NCBI GenBank assembly: GCA_902569415.1
Contig: CACFUH010000001.1
Coordinates: 69,414-107,241 of the forward strand
DNA: 37,828 nucleotides
Direction: 5' to 3'
Source of the DNA: an uncultured Pelagibacteraceae bacterium
GTDB lineage: Bacteria; Pseudomonadota; Alphaproteobacteria; Pelagibacterales; Pelagibacteraceae
In this document: positions 37,199-37,828 of the stretch, one piece after another
Layout: each line of letters opens with the position of its first letter
Position numbering within the stretch: position 1 is the first letter of the stretch
Position numbers and translations under genes: made by a program
The notes under the pieces: generated by a model
The model's database searches: none
What the model was told of the DNA's origin: nothing
Seen by the model: the letters and a program-made list of their open reading frames with translations, nothing else

Positions 37199-37726
37199 CC
37201 ACAAATGTGATGAAAAGGATCTTCTAACAAATAAATTTAAATCATTAATATTTTTATTGTGAATGATAATATCAATGTGATTAAGCAAAGTTTGCGTTAC
37301 AGCACCTTTTGACTTTTTAAAATTATTAAAATTAAATGGACAACCAGCCGATAATAATTCAAAAATTTTTGTACCTTTTAAATTAATCATTATCCAATGA
37401 TCAGATACATTTGTAACAGAACCTAGTTTTACTTTAGAAATTTCATTAAAAAGTTTATCCTCTAAAGAATTAGCATCTTTTATATCAAGCTTATCATTTG
37501 AGTACAAAAACCATTCATCTGGACTCAACCAAAGAAGATTTAATTTTTCATTGCTCGATGATGTATTGGGGTCTACTGGAGTAATTATAGACAATTCTTT
37601 TCCAATTTTAGTTATAAAATCTCTATTTTTACCTCTCAAATTTATTTTAAAGATAGGCTCGATCTCTGAAAGTTTTATTTCAGAGTATTCTTTAGTATCA
37701 GTAATTGGAGTATTAAAATTAAGCAT
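37166..37726 (-). CDS. soxG: sarcosine oxidase gamma subunit
   Basis: SoxG is the gamma subunit of the four-subunit sarcosine oxidase, which demethylates sarcosine to glycine, passing the one-carbon unit to tetrahydrofolate and giving hydrogen peroxide. The 186-residue product resembles SoxG in length and in LWLSPDEWFLYS (about residues 65-76), TNVSDHWIMINLKGTKIFELLSAGCPFNF (positions about 103-131) and VFVRRSFSSHLWSWM-type C terminus (LFVRRSFSSHLWSWM). The gamma subunit is structurally related to GcvT. Its start overlaps the soxA end by 8 bases, the usual soxBDAG order, and its end overlaps the MATE gene by 33. Confidence 0.9.
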   Translation of the reverse strand: MLNFNTPITDTKEYSEIKLSEIEPIFKINLRGKNRDFITKIGKELSIITPVDPNTSSSNEKLNLLWLSPDEWFLYSNDKLDIKDANSLEDKLFNEISKVKLGSVTNVSDHWIMINLKGTKIFELLSAGCPFNFNNFKKSKGAVTQTLLNHIDIIIHNKNINDLNLFVRRSFSSHLWSWMNDSARFI

Positions 37727-37828
37727 TCAACCTCTTATTTTCTTTATCTAAAAAAACTGTATCTGTTATAGTTACATTAATTGTTTTGTTTTCCATTGGA
37801 ACAAATAATTTTTTACCCTTCATCTTTT
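37719..37828 (-). CDS. soxA: sarcosine oxidase alpha subunit, C-terminal end only
   Basis: The minus-strand frame is open from the window edge to a TAA at 37719-37721 and encodes KMKGKKLFVPMENK, then TINVTITDTVFLDKENKRLNA. This matches the C terminus of the SoxA alpha subunit, where relatives end in a V-x-x-P-M ... D-P-V-F-(Y/L)-D-x-x-(G/N)-x-R-L-(N/H) pattern. SoxA carries the tetrahydrofolate and NAD sites of the enzyme. Only about 35 residues are in view. It overlaps soxG by 8 bases. Confidence 0.85.
   Translation of the reverse strand, partial: KMKGKKLFVPMENKTINVTITDTVFLDKENKRLNA

Noticed and set aside
37551..37751. Plus-strand open frame opposite soxG and soxA
   Set aside because: Both strands are open here, but the minus strand matches SoxG and the SoxA C terminus, while the plus-strand frame has no recognisable features.
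1..37828. CRISPR arrays, insertion sequences, prophage genes, tRNA or rRNA genes
   Set aside because: No direct-repeat arrays, transposase or integrase motifs, or cloverleaf-sized gaps were seen; nearly all of the sequence is accounted for by housekeeping genes.

Overview
The window looks like a piece of a streamlined, very AT-rich alphaproteobacterial chromosome, most likely from the SAR11 clade (Pelagibacterales). The reasons are the AT content (roughly 70% by eye), gaps between genes of 0 to 12 bases or short overlaps, lysine- and isoleucine-rich proteins, an alphaproteobacterial ribosomal-protein gene order, a dihydroorotase-like protein beside pyrB, and a heterotetrameric sarcosine oxidase cluster. 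The species assignment is inference; no rRNA or other definitive marker is present. There is no phage, insertion sequence, CRISPR, tRNA or rRNA gene. No stretch above 160 bases lacks a gene: the largest gap is 2719..2877, between rpoC and rpsL.

Region 1 (1..19671, all + strand) is the transcription/translation core. It starts with the 3' two thirds of rpoC, then runs through the str (rpsL, rpsG, fusA), S10 (rpsJ to rpsQ), spc (rplN to secY, adk) and alpha (rpsM, rpsK, rpoA, rplQ) clusters as one nearly unbroken block, with rluC appended. Two genes usually found here are missing: tuf between fusA and rpsJ, and rpmD (L30) between rpsE and rplO. The only long gaps are the 159-base rpsL leader, which has a 16-base palindrome and hairpins, and a 55-base promoter-bearing gap before rpsM.

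Region 2 (19655..24669) holds lipB (-), mgtE (+), panC (-), galU and ugd (+): lipoate attachment, Mg2+ transport, pantothenate synthesis and UDP-glucuronate synthesis. Region 3 (24671..31036, all - strand) reads ruvX, pyrB, pyrC-like, plsY, topA, ridA-like. The pyrC-like protein has lost several metal ligands and is probably a structural partner of PyrB. An 18-base perfect palindrome lies just upstream of pyrB.

Region 4 (31086..37198, + strand) is gatC-gatA-gatB, then an O-methyltransferase whose stop overlaps the start of trhO, then a MATE exporter. GatCAB corrects mischarged tRNA. TrhO hydroxylates wobble uridine in tRNA, and the neighbouring methyltransferase resembles the TrmR type that methylates that product, so this may be a small tRNA-quality operon. 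Region 5 (37166..37828, - strand) is soxG and the 3' end of soxA, subunits of sarcosine oxidase. Convergent gene pairs overlap or touch at every junction, leaving no room for ordinary terminators. Nothing here is a clearly new system; the most useful leads are the O-methyltransferase/TrhO pair, the altered zinc site in RpoC, the metal-less PyrC and the pyrB palindrome.
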